A stretch of DNA of 64,000 nt from Mactromeris polynyma (lineage: Eukaryota > Mollusca > Bivalvia > Venerida > Mactridae). Positions 34,601 to 45,500 of this stretch are shown one piece after another. The DNA is taken from contig JASFXZ010000032.1 in assembly GCA_032209605.1 (NCBI GenBank), positions 4,403,722 through 4,467,721 of the forward strand, written 5' to 3'. Position numbers and translations under genes: made by a program. Below the pieces are notes generated by a model. It was not told the origin of the DNA. It saw only the letters and a list, made by a program, of their open reading frames with translations, and made no database searches. Positions within the stretch are counted from its first letter, which is position 1; each line of letters starts with the position of its first letter.

Positions 34601-37347
34601 ATCGTAATCATAATACACGTTTTCATGGTTTTAGGGAGCTGGAATAGGGGTCATCTGCAGTCTTGCAGTTACTTCATTTGTTGCAATAGGCTCTATAATA
34701 CACCGGTCAAACAATATGCCTGGATCAACATGTCCAGACAATGTCCAGAACTTGACCAATGTATCAACGACAATACCATTCACCACCACTCAGATAATGA
34801 CTGATTCTTCTACAGAGATGGATGCCGGTATTAGTTCATCAATATCAAGGTAATGCACTTATCGATGTTTTGCCCAGGGGGGGGGCAGCAAGGATACTAT
34901 AGGGACTTTAGACTGAAGATGATAAATGACAGGTGGGAATTTGACAGGCAGAATGATTCCCGGGGAAATAGACTTTGGCCGAATTTTTAATAGATCACCG
35001 AAGTATGGAATCAGTAGAGAGTGCCCCTCCCACCCTCTAAAATTTGGCAAACTTTTAGTATTATGAACCTGAAGTGGAAAAACCCTATCAATACATTATA
35101 TATTTAAGCATCGGGATACATTGAGCAACATTTGGTGGAGTTTTCATGAGACTCAGCGAGACTGCGCCATTGGGTCCTATGAGAAATGGGCAACTGCCCC
35201 ATCTTTAATTTATGCCTCGGATCCCCTAACCGAAAATGTTGTATCCGCCACTAGTATGGGTGACATGTCTGATTCGTTAATACTTTATAGTTACATTCTA
35301 GTAAAATATAACCTAATTTGTATCTATATTTATTTTGTTCTCAATATCTATTTTAATACTGTTGTTTTACGTTACAGTGGATTAGAACAACTTTATCGTC
35401 TATCCTACCTTTGGTACAGCACCCTCGCTGTCATGACAACCATTATTGTTGGATTGATTGTTAGTTGTGCTACTGGTATGTTGTATTTGTTATGCCCCCG
35501 CCCCCCACTGGCCATTTGGAGGAGGATGAAAGGTCATAAAGTGTTACCCCTGTCCGTCTGTCTGTCCGTGTGAACAATTGGTTTCCTATCTGAAGAACTC
35601 TTGAAAAGATAAGCAACATAAGTTTTCAGTCCATAACTCTGTAAAGGATGGATGGATTCAATTCATAATTAGCACCTAAACGTATTATGATAATAAAATA
35701 CAGGTCAAGTTCAATTTCGGTTACAAACCACCTATTTTTGGAGGAGTTATGGCCCTTTTTCGACCTAAAAAATGGTTTCTGATCAAAAACACTTGAAAAA
35801 CCCATAGCGGGGGCATCTGTGTCCTATGCAGATTAGTTCTCTACCATCTATGAGATATATTGAATGTAGATGTTTGTATGACCACATTTTTGCTTAGATA
35901 TGTTTCATTGTTTTTCCTTGTCAATGTTCTTGCTAAAGTCTACAAAAGAAATACTTCAAGTGTCTCGGTACACACAGCATATTATCTCATGTGACATTTC
36001 AAGGGATTGGAGTAATTGTGATTCGGTTAAGTTAAATGTATACCAATAGTTACAATAGCTATGTGCTTTAACCCACAGGATATTGTCATGAGTTGTCTCC
36101 CTTGCTATACACTATACATGTAGCAGGAATATAGGAAGGGAGATAAATCATGACACTCTCCTGTGCTTGTACCAAATACTGTGTGCAGTGAAGGTGATAT
36201 GGTGGGTCAGGGATACAAAACATAATAGTTAAGTTATGTTTGCAATTGTTAGCCATAACTGAACGCAGGGATGGTTTAAGATATATCTTTTATTATGATA
36301 TTGATAATGTTACTTCTAGAATTTACCACATATCTACTAGTATATACAGTATATCTCCTGGGTGAATGAAAATTCCTTTTACAGGCGGTACAACCAATAA
36401 CGCAATAGATCGCCGTCTGCTGTCACCATTGTATTTAGCGATCAGTGATTTGGCAAATGTTGCTGCATTGGAAGATGATGATGAAGAACAAGTGTCAAAC
36501 ACCGAAACAAATAAAAAGTCCCACGGGGATATACAGGTATCAAATGTTTAGTCATAAGAGTATTGACGTACAAGGCGTAAAGCACCCAACTCCTGATTGG
36601 AAAGTTTTGAGTTCAAGCTCATATTTGAGCAGGGTTTGATAACAAACTGCACAATCCCTGAATTTGGTATAAGAGTTTTGTTTTGCACTCATCAATGTTT
36701 AGGGATAAAGAGGCAGGGACTTTTGTCAGAAGACAATTCCCAAGAGGTAGGAATTTTACATGGGTTCCGTTGAAATCAACATTGGGCCGATTTTTACTAG
36801 ATACCATGAAGTGGATAATTAGCATCTCCCACTGTGGGGATTTAGACAAAATGATTGACTCTAGGGTAGAATTGTCTAATTCCCATGGGTCAGCCTGTCG
36901 CCCGTCTCTGGGGCAAAATATTGATAGGTGCATTTTTAACACATTCCAGAAAATATCTCAAAGTATCAGTTTATAACATGGTGCCTTATGGAATAAGAAA
37001 TATATTTTAGTAGAAAATTCTTTGATATGTAGGTAAAGTACAACCTCTCCTGAGCAACACCCTTTGGAGACGCAAATAAATTTTGACTCTTGTCAAGAGG
37101 TAATTGTTCTTCAAAGGTTAAATTGATGGTAAATTCTTACGACAGTAAAATTGATACTGTTGCTCAAGAGACGGCTGCTTAGGAGAGGCTCAACTGTATT
37201 CCTTTATCTATAATATTTTTTTATACAGTAATCCGATGTGTGGTGTGAACAATCGGTATTTTTTTTATATTTTAGATGACCAACAAAGACAATGGAACAA
37301 AGCAATCAAATGGATTTACAATATCTCATGAATGGTACAAAAAATGA
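25647..37347 (+). CDS. SLC5-family sodium/solute symporter (SLC5A8/A12/A6-like), complete (620 aa predicted)
   Basis: A plasma-membrane Na+-coupled carrier. Fourteen exons: 25647-25988, 26423-26485, 28637-28688, 29589-29656, 30271-30425, 30953-31093, 31726-31855, 32252-32340, 32883-33010, 34001-34158, 34635-34849, 35378-35475, 36385-36536, 37276-37347. All phases match, and the sum is 1,863 nt. TM1 starts at [39 protein letters not shown] is the family signature region at TM2. [46 protein letters not shown] (the TM8 Na+-site region) and [14 protein letters not shown] follow, as in monocarboxylate (SLC5A8, A12) and multivitamin (SLC5A6) transporters. An extracellular loop carries NLT and NVS glycosylation sites. 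Substrate cannot be fixed from sequence. The ORF-track-style upstream TTG is not used: ATG at 25647 has an A at -3. Confidence 0.92.
27048..27490. repeat. Dispersed repeat in SLC5 intron 2 (copy of 28981-29205 plus 10434-10692 family)
   Basis: The left part (GTTTCGGCCTATTGTTGCC, CCAGCTGTCTTGACTTG, CCCGAAGGTCTGTGTGGGGA) recurs at 28981-29205. The right part (from about 27290) is the element family seen at 10434-10692. An artefactual 204-residue frame crosses it. Confidence 0.85.
27460..27905. repeat. Local segmental duplication in SLC5 intron 2, copy 1
   Basis: Sequence from TTTAAATTGTTTGTGAATAA to about ATAAATAAGTTAAGAGT is repeated in order at 27925-28382, with many small indels and point differences. 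Confidence 0.9.
27925..28382. repeat. Local segmental duplication in SLC5 intron 2, copy 2
   Basis: Partner of 27460-27905, in direct orientation, sharing GGTCTCAAACTGGTCAGATC and CGATTTTGGCGCGAGTGCTG. Frames in both copies are open for up to 135 codons but have no start-to-stop conservation, so they are not genes. Confidence 0.9.
28412..28465. mobile_element. Pogo/Tigger-like MITE, family B, 5' fragment
   Basis: Begins CAGTCGGACCTCGTTCATTC, the family terminus, then diverges after about 40 bp. Confidence 0.7.
28981..29205. repeat. Second copy of the 27048-27270 repeat, SLC5 intron 3
   Basis: Direct copy with about 85-90 percent visible identity, ending at the same GGTCTGTGTGGGGAGG block. 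Confidence 0.85.
29258..29500. repeat. Dispersed repeat, partner of 3001-3272, SLC5 intron 3
   Basis: Same block order as 3001-3272 (CTTGAAAAGACGGTCGGC, GGTCACTCCAGATC, AAAGGTTAACCAATCCGCG). Confidence 0.8.
29878..30055. mobile_element. Foldback MITE in SLC5 intron 4
   Basis: The ends GGTGGCATAGAGGTGACATG and CATGTCACCTCTATGCCACT are inverted, and the inversion continues through TCTCGTTCCCACGACTTAGT, giving arms of about 58 bp. The middle holds further TCGT/ACGA palindromes. Confidence 0.92.
30840..30942. mobile_element. Pogo/Tigger-like MITE, family A, 3' half
   Basis: Right half of the family ending AGTGAGGTTTTACTG. It ends 10 bp upstream of the exon 6 acceptor of SLC5. Confidence 0.8.
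31465..31690. mobile_element. Foldback element with CRE palindrome, SLC5 intron 6
   Basis: Left end AGCGCTGCTATAAGATTTAC and right end AATCGTACAGCGGCGCT are inverted. Interior includes CATATTGCCATATGGGGCAA and TGACGTCA at 31631-31638. Same family as 41790-42034. Its right end is about 35 bp from the exon 7 acceptor. Confidence 0.8.
33062..33348. mobile_element. Foldback element with C-rich and G-rich arms, SLC5 intron 9
   Basis: GCCACAGGCATTCGTCGCAT at the left is inverted as ATGCGTCAAATGCCTGTGGG at the right. Between them lie CCCCCACTACAACCCC repeats (33099-33157) and an inverted G-rich tract (33259-33300) with a run of 12 G, capable of G-quadruplex or hairpin formation. Confidence 0.88.
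33500..33679. mobile_element. Pogo/Tigger-like MITE, family A
   Basis: Near-complete copy in SLC5 intron 9. Left CTGTAAAACCTGAATAATAA, right AGTGAGGTTTAACTG. Confidence 0.85.
34242..34483. mobile_element. hAT-like MITE in SLC5 intron 10
   Basis: Left CAAGGGCGTAGGTTAG and right ATCTACGCCCCTG are inverted CAGGGGCGTAG-type ends. A subterminal GGGGGGGTCCGGGGCATGTT followed by CCCCTGGAAATATTTTT resembles, in reverse orientation, the subterminal palindrome of the complete transposon at 25172-25212. Confidence 0.65.
34866..35055. repeat. Dispersed repeat family D, SLC5 intron 11
   Basis: Shares blocks such as GGGACTTTAGACTGAAGATGA and GGTGGGAATTTG (split here for length) with the copy at 48720-48970, and TTTTTAATAGATCACCGAAG with 36690-36935 in order. 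Confidence 0.6.
35490..35830. repeat. Dispersed repeat family E, SLC5 intron 12
   Basis: Contains GTCCGTCTGTCTGTCC, ATGGATGGATTCAATTCATA, ACAGGTCAAGTTCAATTTCG and GGAGTTATGGCCC. Inverted relatives are at 37600-37720 and 40425-40830. Starts 15 bp after the exon 12 donor. Confidence 0.8.
36085..36165. repeat. Foldback, related to 61033-61160
   Basis: GTCATGAGTTGTCTCCCTTG is inverted as AAGGGAGATAAATCATGAC around a short loop. Confidence 0.85.
36180..36272. repeat. Dispersed repeat of the CCCTGCGTTCAG family
   Basis: GTGTGCAGTGAAGGTGATAT to AACTGAACGCAGGG; same family as 728-816 (reverse) and 53489-53635. Confidence 0.7.
36690..36935. repeat. Dispersed repeat family D, SLC5 intron 13
   Basis: Includes TAATTAGCATCTCCCACTGTG and TGTCTAATTCCCATGGGTCA-type blocks (partly shown) found inverted at 48720-48970; a fragment recurs at 37735-37805. 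Confidence 0.75.
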
Positions 37348-37599
37348 ACTCATAGCTAGAAGATATTAACAATTCAAGATCAACTCAGTGTCACATATTG
37401 AACTTGAGGATGATTAAACCTTCAATATTTGTGTATGGCTATAAAACATGGGTGAAGTGATTTCCTATTTCATTGAAGATGATATCTATTTCTCTGTTAA
37501 TACTGGGATGATGGATGCCAGATTTGTAGAAAATAATAAAACTGGATGTGTCCATCTGACACAGATGCCACTGTTAAGGACTTTTCAAGTGTTATTAAT

Positions 37600-37805
37600 T
37601 GGAATTTGTTTAAGTCGAAAATGGGCCATAACTCCTCCAACAATTGTTAGATTGTAACTGAAATCGAATTGGCCTGCATTTCATTATCACATGCTTAGGT
37701 GCCCAATATGAATTGAATCTTTTCACAAAAAAGACAAAGTGTTTAATTCCCCTGGGTCAGCCCGCTGCCCACCCCCCTTTTGGGCAAAATATTGTTAGAT
37801 GCATA
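37600..37805. repeat. Fragments of dispersed repeat families E and D
   Basis: GGGCCATAACTCCTCCAACA starts an inverted fragment of family E; from 37735, TTAATTCCCCTGGGTCAGCC is a fragment of family D. Confidence 0.7.
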
Positions 37806-39354
37806 ACACCGAGTTTTAAATTTTCCCACAATAGGTTATGTTATGTTGATTGTGTTGGAGTTTGAAATCTTTTTTCAACAGTATTTAAATTATGTATCAC
37901 GGTCAATTGACCTAAGCAGTGTTCCAAAATACCAGCCAGTCATAACCTGTTCCTCTGCAGGCAACTGACATATTCCAAACTTGAATCAGGGGTGCTGGAC
38001 AAACGACTTGAGATGTATCTTCAGTCAAAATGTCACAGAGAACATGAGCCTCACTCGCAACACAACCGGTGCCTTCGAGTAGTTCTCTTTTATCTGACAA
38101 ATCTATCGAATGCACTGCACATACATTACAACTTCTTATGAGCAGCCTTCTCTTGAGCAACCAACTCACTTCACAAACTCTATTGTCCCATAGTAAATAT
38201 TTACAATGAATCTAACCTCTGTAGAGCGACAACTACTCAACAACAGCCAAAATTTTGATCTCCAAAAGGGCGTTGTTCTGAACAGGTTTCACTGCACTTG
38301 GGCCTTGTCATTTGAAGAATAGCAATATAATGTAACAACAAAAATACACTGCATTTGTTTCATTTTATTTGGACAGTCTGTTTTGCTGTAAAAAGATAAA
38401 AGCACTAACAACAAATATTTAAAACAGTTGAAATCATCGCCTATTTCATTGCATATCACAAAATAAGATTTAAATAGAAGACAAAAACATTGTACAATAA
38501 CTTCTGTAATTTCAAACTTATAGTTTTATGTAATATTCAGAAACGTCATTGTTTAAATTTTCTTTATTCAAAACATTAAAGTGACATATCATATTTTTTG
38601 TAGTTAATGTTTCTAAAAGTTTTTTCGGATATATGGTAAGAAAAGACAGACATCATTTTACAAGAAGAACCTGGAGAAAAAGGTCAGACAATTGTAAGTG
38701 ATACATTGTACATACAGTATGTATGTGGGACTTAATATACTTAACGTCATTAAAAACGCAACAAAACATTGTGCATATACGGTAGATAAAAGTGACATTA
38801 CAAAAATATTCTTTATTTCTCAAACACTAATTTCATAAAATAAATAAAAAAATAATTATTCTAGAAATTAATGAAGTTTTGAACAAGAGTTAACACATAG
38901 ATGACTGTAATAAACTTTTGACAGTTGGTGCTGCAAAATTATTCTTATTTCAAATAGTTGCGTTTTTAATGGCATCAAGTATACATGTGATATTTCATAG
39001 AGCATTGCAAGTTTAGATTTCAGGAACCAAACAGGCATTTTACCCTTTTCTTTTTTAACAAAAACATATAACAATAGAAAATTCAACAATACAATAAACT
39101 TGTGAATAATTAATAATATCCTCAAAAACAAAATGAGATTTCTCGAACAAGGAGCAAAAACAATGTCTCTCATTATATACTTCATAAGCCGAGGCACATA
39201 AGAATGGCCTCGAAACACTTGCACTTTTAAAATAAAATACTGGGGTGCCATTTTACTATAATAATAATAATGACTTTATTTAAAGAGGCAACACAGTTGG
39301 GCAAGCCCAGTCTTCCCTGTGAGCCTCTATTCAATGTCTCTTAGATTCCTAGGA

Positions 39355-39533
39355 CAGTCGGACCTCGTTTCTTCGACAACCTTCTATCCGACCATTTGGT
39401 ATCGTCATATTTAAATATCATGTCCCAATGCATCTTCTTAAGGCATGTCAAATTGAAATGGGCTGTTTAAAACTATGTACTATTGGAAATGAAATTTCGG
39501 ACCCGATGAATTCGAATGAACGAGATCCGACTG
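39355..39533. mobile_element. Pogo/Tigger-like MITE, family B, reverse orientation
   Basis: CAGTCGGACCTCGTTTCTTC to AACGAGATCCGACTG. The internal block order is reversed relative to 49335-49513. Confidence 0.85.
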
Positions 39534-39545
39534 TATATTGATACC

Positions 39546-39765
39546 GATATCTACAATTCATACCTGTGATATCTATAATTCATACCTGTGATATTTATGA
39601 TCCATACCTGTGATATCTACAATTCATACCTGTGATATCTATAATTCATACCTGTGATATTTATGATCCATACCTGTGATATCTATGATTCATATTGATG
39701 ATATTTAAAAATTGGATTGGTGATATCTAAAATTCAAATCGGTGATACATGTATCTACCATTCCT
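39546..39765. repeat. 22-bp tandem repeat (about 10 copies)
   Basis: GATATCTACAATTCATACCT recurs at 22-bp spacing (39546, 39568, 39590), becoming degenerate to the right. Confidence 0.92.
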
Positions 39766-40202
39766 GTAGGTAATGTTAACAATTCATATTGGAAATATCT
39801 ACAGTTCATATAAGCAATACCAGCAATTTGACGTCGTCATATCTGCAATTCTAAGAGTTGATATCACATATTCCAGGACATAATATGTAAAACAGGTCTT
39901 TTAAAGACAGTTAATCTGCACCCCATATGCTTTCGGATAAACGAAATCAGCAGAACAATTCCCAGTCAGTACAAATCATTAAACTATCAGTTATTGAGAA
40001 TTTTATGTATTTTATACATATGTAACCGAATTGAGTAACAGAAACTGTTGAAATCAAAACTGAACTGCGAGACAGCAGAATCGTTGCAGCCCTACCCAAT
40101 ATATACAATGCACAATAGCTTAAATATACACAAACATGAACAAATAAGTGAATTTTGTGATAATCGGTCACCAAGGACACAAATTATTTCATTCCTAGGA
40201 AT

Positions 40203-40306
40203 ACAGCAAAACCTTTTTGAAGTTTATTTTCACTATTTTACTCAATACTAAGACCAACTCAATAATAAGACCAGTTTTCAAGGGTCGCATTATTGAGGTT
40301 TTACTG
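40203..40306. mobile_element. Pogo/Tigger-like MITE, family A, internally deleted
   Basis: CAGCAAAACC at the left and ATTGAGGTTTTACTG at the right with only about 100 bp in total. Confidence 0.75.
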
Positions 40307-40424
40307 TACTTTATTATGCAACTCGGTAAACTAAATTTGAGACAATAAGGTTCTAACACGACTACTGGATACGTATTCAAACAGTGGTGTTAAAAGATAA
40401 GTTTGACTTTATATATACCTAGGG

Positions 40425-40830
40425 GTTGTGTCCATAGGACACAAATGTCCTTGCTTTGGGCTTATAAGTAAAAAAAGGCCATAACTCCTCCAAATATTTG
40501 TGGTTTGCAACGGAAATCTAACTTGACCTGTATTTTATATTAATCCTATGATTATAAGCCCAAATATAAATTGAATCAATCAATCTTTCAAGAGTAATTG
40601 ATCGGAAACCAATTTTTAAGTTGAAAAAGGGCCAAATCATCTCTAAAAATTGGTGGATCGAACTTGACCTGTATTTTGTAATCCTATGCTTATATACCCA
40701 AATATGAATTATATCCATCCATCCTTTAAAGAGTTATTGATAGGAAACCAATTTTTCACATGGACAGACGGACCAGGGCAACACTTTATGCCCATCTGCT
40801 ATTCTTGAATGGCGGGGCCATAAAAACCGA
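40425..40830. repeat. Dispersed repeat family E, inverted and internally duplicated
   Basis: AAGGCCATAACTCCTCCAAA, AACTTGACCTGTATTTT (twice) and GGAAACCAATTTTT (twice) show that two copies of the 35490-35830 family are fused here in reverse orientation. Confidence 0.8.
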
Positions 40831-41789
40831 GGTACAATAATTATTCGCCAAACGCTTGCTATACTACAGGTACGATAATACAATACAACTTTAAGGTGTC
40901 ATAGCACGAGCATGGGATATGATAAAAGTTCTGCTAAACATGATACCTAGTCATATAGTTTATACAATATCATTGTAATTGTATAAAGTAAGAGAGACGC
41001 TTGTCTGAACACGAATTAGATTTCACGACTGAACGATTATATCGTCTTCATTTCAACAAAAAATTTGTAATATACATGTAATATTATGCGATATAAGAAA
41101 ATGATCTTCTGACTATGAAATGGAAACATGATTGTCGTCTGTGAACAAGCAACTTGAATAAATGGTCCCAAAATGCCATAAGGCCTAACAAAATCATTGT
41201 TTTGTTTCAGACGACTTTCCCAAATATATATGGTAGGTAGGTTACTAAATATTTTTATTTTATCAAATCATTTACATATGTGAAGAGGCAAAATTCTACC
41301 TTTTATAATGCTTTAAGGTGTGAGACCAAATATTACGGTAAGTTGGAAAATCGGAAACAAAAATATTTTTTCATTAGGCCTAGTATGTATTTTAAACAAT
41401 AAACAAATAAAAGAACACTTAATGAGAGATCAGTGCAATAGTACCACAACTATCAATATAAATACACAATAATAATACAGGCAGATATAGTGATGTGAGA
41501 TTGATCGCCAACAGGTGCATGAACTTTTAGGACCGATCCATGACAACGTAGGTAAGTAAATGAACTCTTGCGTAAACTAAAGTAATTGTTTGGTTTACTT
41601 TTCTATCAAAACACAAGCGCGCTTGTTTTCTACGTCAAGTTCACAGAAAAACACAAACTTTCAATACACCTATTTTAAAATGTAATGGACCAGGTTATAT
41701 ATTTGTGCGCTGTTAATATAACAGCACTTGTAGAACATTACTGCCTTGCACCAATAAATTGATCCCTAATATATCTGTACACTTCCATA

Positions 41790-42034
41790 ATATACAGATG
41801 AACGCCTCTGTACGATTTCCAACCTCTTCTTTAAGTGAAGTCATTTCCAGAAAAAGTCACATGTGACATCATCATGTACTGACATCAAGCAATATTTGTT
41901 CCATATTGAAATATGAAGTGACCATATGGAGTAAATATTGTTTCCTGCTTGCAAATAGTGACATCCCATGTTGCGTTTTCTTGAAATGACGTCACTTACA
42001 GTAGAGGTTGTAAATCCCACAGCAGCGCTCAAAT
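41790..42034. mobile_element. Foldback element, same family as 31465-31690
   Basis: Left TGTACGATTTCCAACCTCTT and right AGAGGTTGTAAATCCCACAG are inverted. Carries TGACGTCA at 41987-41994 and CATATTGAAATATGAAGTG-type interior. Confidence 0.75.
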
Positions 42035-42519
42035 AAACAAATCATAATTCACAATTCGAATGAAACAAAAACAATCAAAACAAAGTAAAAGCAGGTTAAT
42101 AAAAAGTTAATATACTATTTGGATTAATCTGTCCTTAAATAAAGAACTTTGGTTGCAAAAATGTCAATCTAATATAGATCATCTCCCTCAAATCCAACAA
42201 CCAGTAAAAAAACTGATGCTTGATATTTGAAAAGTGGCCGTCCATCTAAGTTATTTAGCATGGCAAACTGTTCAATATAGTTCCGAAGAATAAAAGCGTT
42301 TGTGTATGTCACAACAGAGCCAATAACATTGACATCGTAAAAGGTTCAATACACTACACTGAACCCAAGTTATTTCACCGAAAACTAACATAGATAACCC
42401 ATAATTCCATTTAAAGAGAACTAAAGTTTTTAGAATCAGAATTTGGTATTTACTACTTCTAGTAGCTACATTATATTCATCTTGTTTCAAATAATGTTCA
42501 ACTACTTTTCAGAAAGTTT

Positions 42520-45500
42520 TTATCTTTGAGTGTCCAAAGTTTTGGGATGGTACACGGAGGCGTTAGACTTCGGTAGAGGAGCAACGCCTCGAATAATGTC
42601 AGCAGCCTTCTCGGCGACCATGATTGTTGGACCATTCAGATTCCCGCTAACAATGCTCGGCATAATCGATGCATCAACTACACGCAAATTCTCAAGTCCA
42701 ATCACTTTTGTTTCAGGGTCAACAACAGCCATAGGGTCACTGGACTGGCCCATTTTGCATGTACAAGAGGGGTGGTAGGCACTGTCCGAAACATTACGAA
42801 TGAACTCATCCATCTGTTCTTTCGTCTCCACTTTTGGCCCCGGTTGAAGTTCTTCGCCTCGGAATTCATCGAATGCTTTCTGCGCAAACATCTCCCGCGA
42901 TAACATTACACCATCCCTCATTTCCTGCATATCGCTCTCAGTGGTCATGTAGTTGGCGACAATTTTAGGATGTTCCCTTGGGTCGGTAGATTTCAGTTTC
43001 ATGAATCCCTTACTGGTGGGTCTCATGGGGCCGATATGAAATTGGAATGCGTGACAATCACCAGTTTTCCTGCCATGGTCGTTCACAACCGACGGCAAGA
43101 AGTGAATCTGAAGATCCGGATGTTCGACACCGGTACGGCTGCGAATGAAGCCCCCAGTCTCCAAATGAGCAGTGGCGCCCCACCCAGTACGTGTAAGGAA
43201 CCACTGGAGACCGATTCTAACCATATTATGTGGGAATTTCCATTGAGCAGTATATAGTGTTACTGGTTTCAAGCATTTGTATTGAACATACATTTCTAAA
43301 TGATCTTGTAAATTCTCGCCGACACCCGGCAGATCTGCAACCACAGGAATACCTAACTTAGATAAGTCATTTCCGTTCCCAACGCCTGACAACATCAACA
43401 GCTGTGGAGAATTTATAGCACCCCCACTGAGAATAACTTCTTTATTAGCCATAGCTTTCTTCATTTCTCCATTTTCTTCGTATTCAATTCCAACTGCCTT
43501 GTTATTATCAAATAAGATTTTGGTTGTTAAGACCTTGACTTTGGTTTCAAGGTTATTTCGCACCTTTCTGATTGGATGAAGATATCCGGCGGCTGCACTC
43601 CATCTCATGCCCTTATGAATGGTCATGTCCATCCAACCGACCCCTTCTTGCTGGTACCCATTCATGTCATCAGTGAAAGGGTAACCAGCCTGTTTGCCGG
43701 CTTCAATGAATGCATGGTGCAAGGGATTGTCGGTTTTTCCACGTGAGACATGAAGGGGACCAGACCCTCCTCGATAGTCATCCTCGCCAAGTTCGTGTGT
43801 CTGTGCCTTTCTAAAGTATGGCAAACAGTTTGCATATGACCAATCAGTGGCCCCTTCTTCTTCCCAACGATCATAATCTAAAGCATGGCCCCTAATATAC
43901 ACCATAGCGTTCAGTGAAGAAGACCCGCCCCAGACACGCCCCCGAGGCCAGTACATGACACGGTTATTCATTGCTGCTTCTGGCTCGGTGTGGTAGTACC
44001 AGTTATAGTTGTCGTCACACAAGTTATACATTAACGCAGCTGGCATCCAGATTTTCCAGGAAAAATCCTTCGGCCCCGCTTCCATCAGTAAAACCTTATC
44101 TTGTCCACTTTCTGTCAGTCGATTGGCCAGCACACAACCCGCTGATCCCGCCCCCACTACGATATAGTCGTATGAAGGCACATTAGAAGCCACAGTCATA
44201 TCGAGCCTTGAACTTGTGCTGAAATTCTGTTTCTTACTAGAGAATAAACTAGACATTTTTTTAAACAGTCCAGGTGATTGATTCCGCGCTTGTGAACTAA
44301 AACCTCGTATTTGTGTTTTTTCTACCGATGTACTTTTATCTTGGAACAGGTATTGTTTAACATGGACCACAGACGGCACAATGTAATCCGCGTGTTTCTC
44401 CAGACTTTCTCTGTCGCCCACACCCGAAAGAACACCAATCTTTTTTAACACTTTTGCAGCACTCCCCATTTGTAAATCGGGTGCCGAGTCACCGATTATC
44501 ACAGTTCGCTCCGGAAGGATTTTAAACTCGTTACAGATCAGCAGTGCATTATGAGCAGACGGCTTTGGCTCGGATACTGGATCATCCCCACAAACCATCA
44601 TATCGACATACTTTAATAGCCCGATAGCATCTAAATCTACCAGTGCCGATTCTCTAAAATCTCCGGTATTTATAGCGATTTTAACATTGTTGTTCTTAAG
44701 CATTTTAAACAGTTTCTTCGCTTCCTTATCACTGGATTTCGTATTGGCGTCTAGCAAATATTTGCATTCTTTCAGCGTTTGGTTGACGACAAGTATCGAT
44801 TCCTCGTAAGTCAATCCATTTTTAAGCAGAACTTTCGTCATTCTTGATCTCACTTGACGTGGTGTTCCGTCACCCAGCACGCCTGGTTTCACTGTTTTAG
44901 AATCGGTGCTAACTCCGAGACTCGAGAGAAGCTCTGACTTTAATTCGAGACCAGTAATCTGTTCCATTCTGAAAATAAATAAAATAAATTCAGATACAGT
45001 CTATATACTTTGCAATAAATTAACTTTAGGGATAAAGTAGTGCTATTTTTTTAAAAGTAGGGATTTATTGCCTAAAGTAGGGACAGTAGGGATGAATCCT
45101 TACTTTTGGAATATCAAAAATGGTAAAATTCACTGCACTGTACATTCTCGGTGCTTCATGCAGGTGAAATAAATATATGGGGTTAAAACCTCAAGATTTG
45201 AAAGAAATGTAGGGTTAGAAAGACTCTTTCAAGAAAAAGTAGGGGAAAAGTAGGGAGCAAGTAAAAAAAGTAGGGAATGTAGGAAAAGGAGGGCCCATTT
45301 GACAGCTTGTGTTTGCAATATTCACTCATTCAAGGACAATAGCTCTCGCCTTACTGGTTGAAAAACTGGATCAAATTTTGAAGGTTGCTTGATAGCCTTG
45401 AAAACCATCAAAAAACTGTGTAACTACAGTGGGATTTAAATTAAATAAGCCTTCTTAAATTTCCTATTTGATACTTTTAATGAATAATATTAAAACTGGC

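Larger units (their letters stand above)
37348..42519. other. Intergenic space between the convergent SLC5 and HAD-HAD-CHDH genes
   Basis: No gene seen. An AATAAA at 37535-37540 could serve SLC5 (weak). The space holds repeat families D and E, two pogo-like MITEs, a 22-bp tandem array and a foldback element, listed separately. Open frames such as minus 38868-39251 show no domain or splice support. Confidence 0.5.

Noticed and set aside
38868..39251. 127-codon minus-strand frame
   Set aside because: Hydrophobic, AT-rich composition with no domain, no splice partner and no conservation evidence.
42520..44967. Separate choline dehydrogenase gene starting at the Met at 44967
   Set aside because: That start would leave HAD 2 without motif I; an upstream exon in the right phase supplies it. 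Kept as an alternative transcript only.
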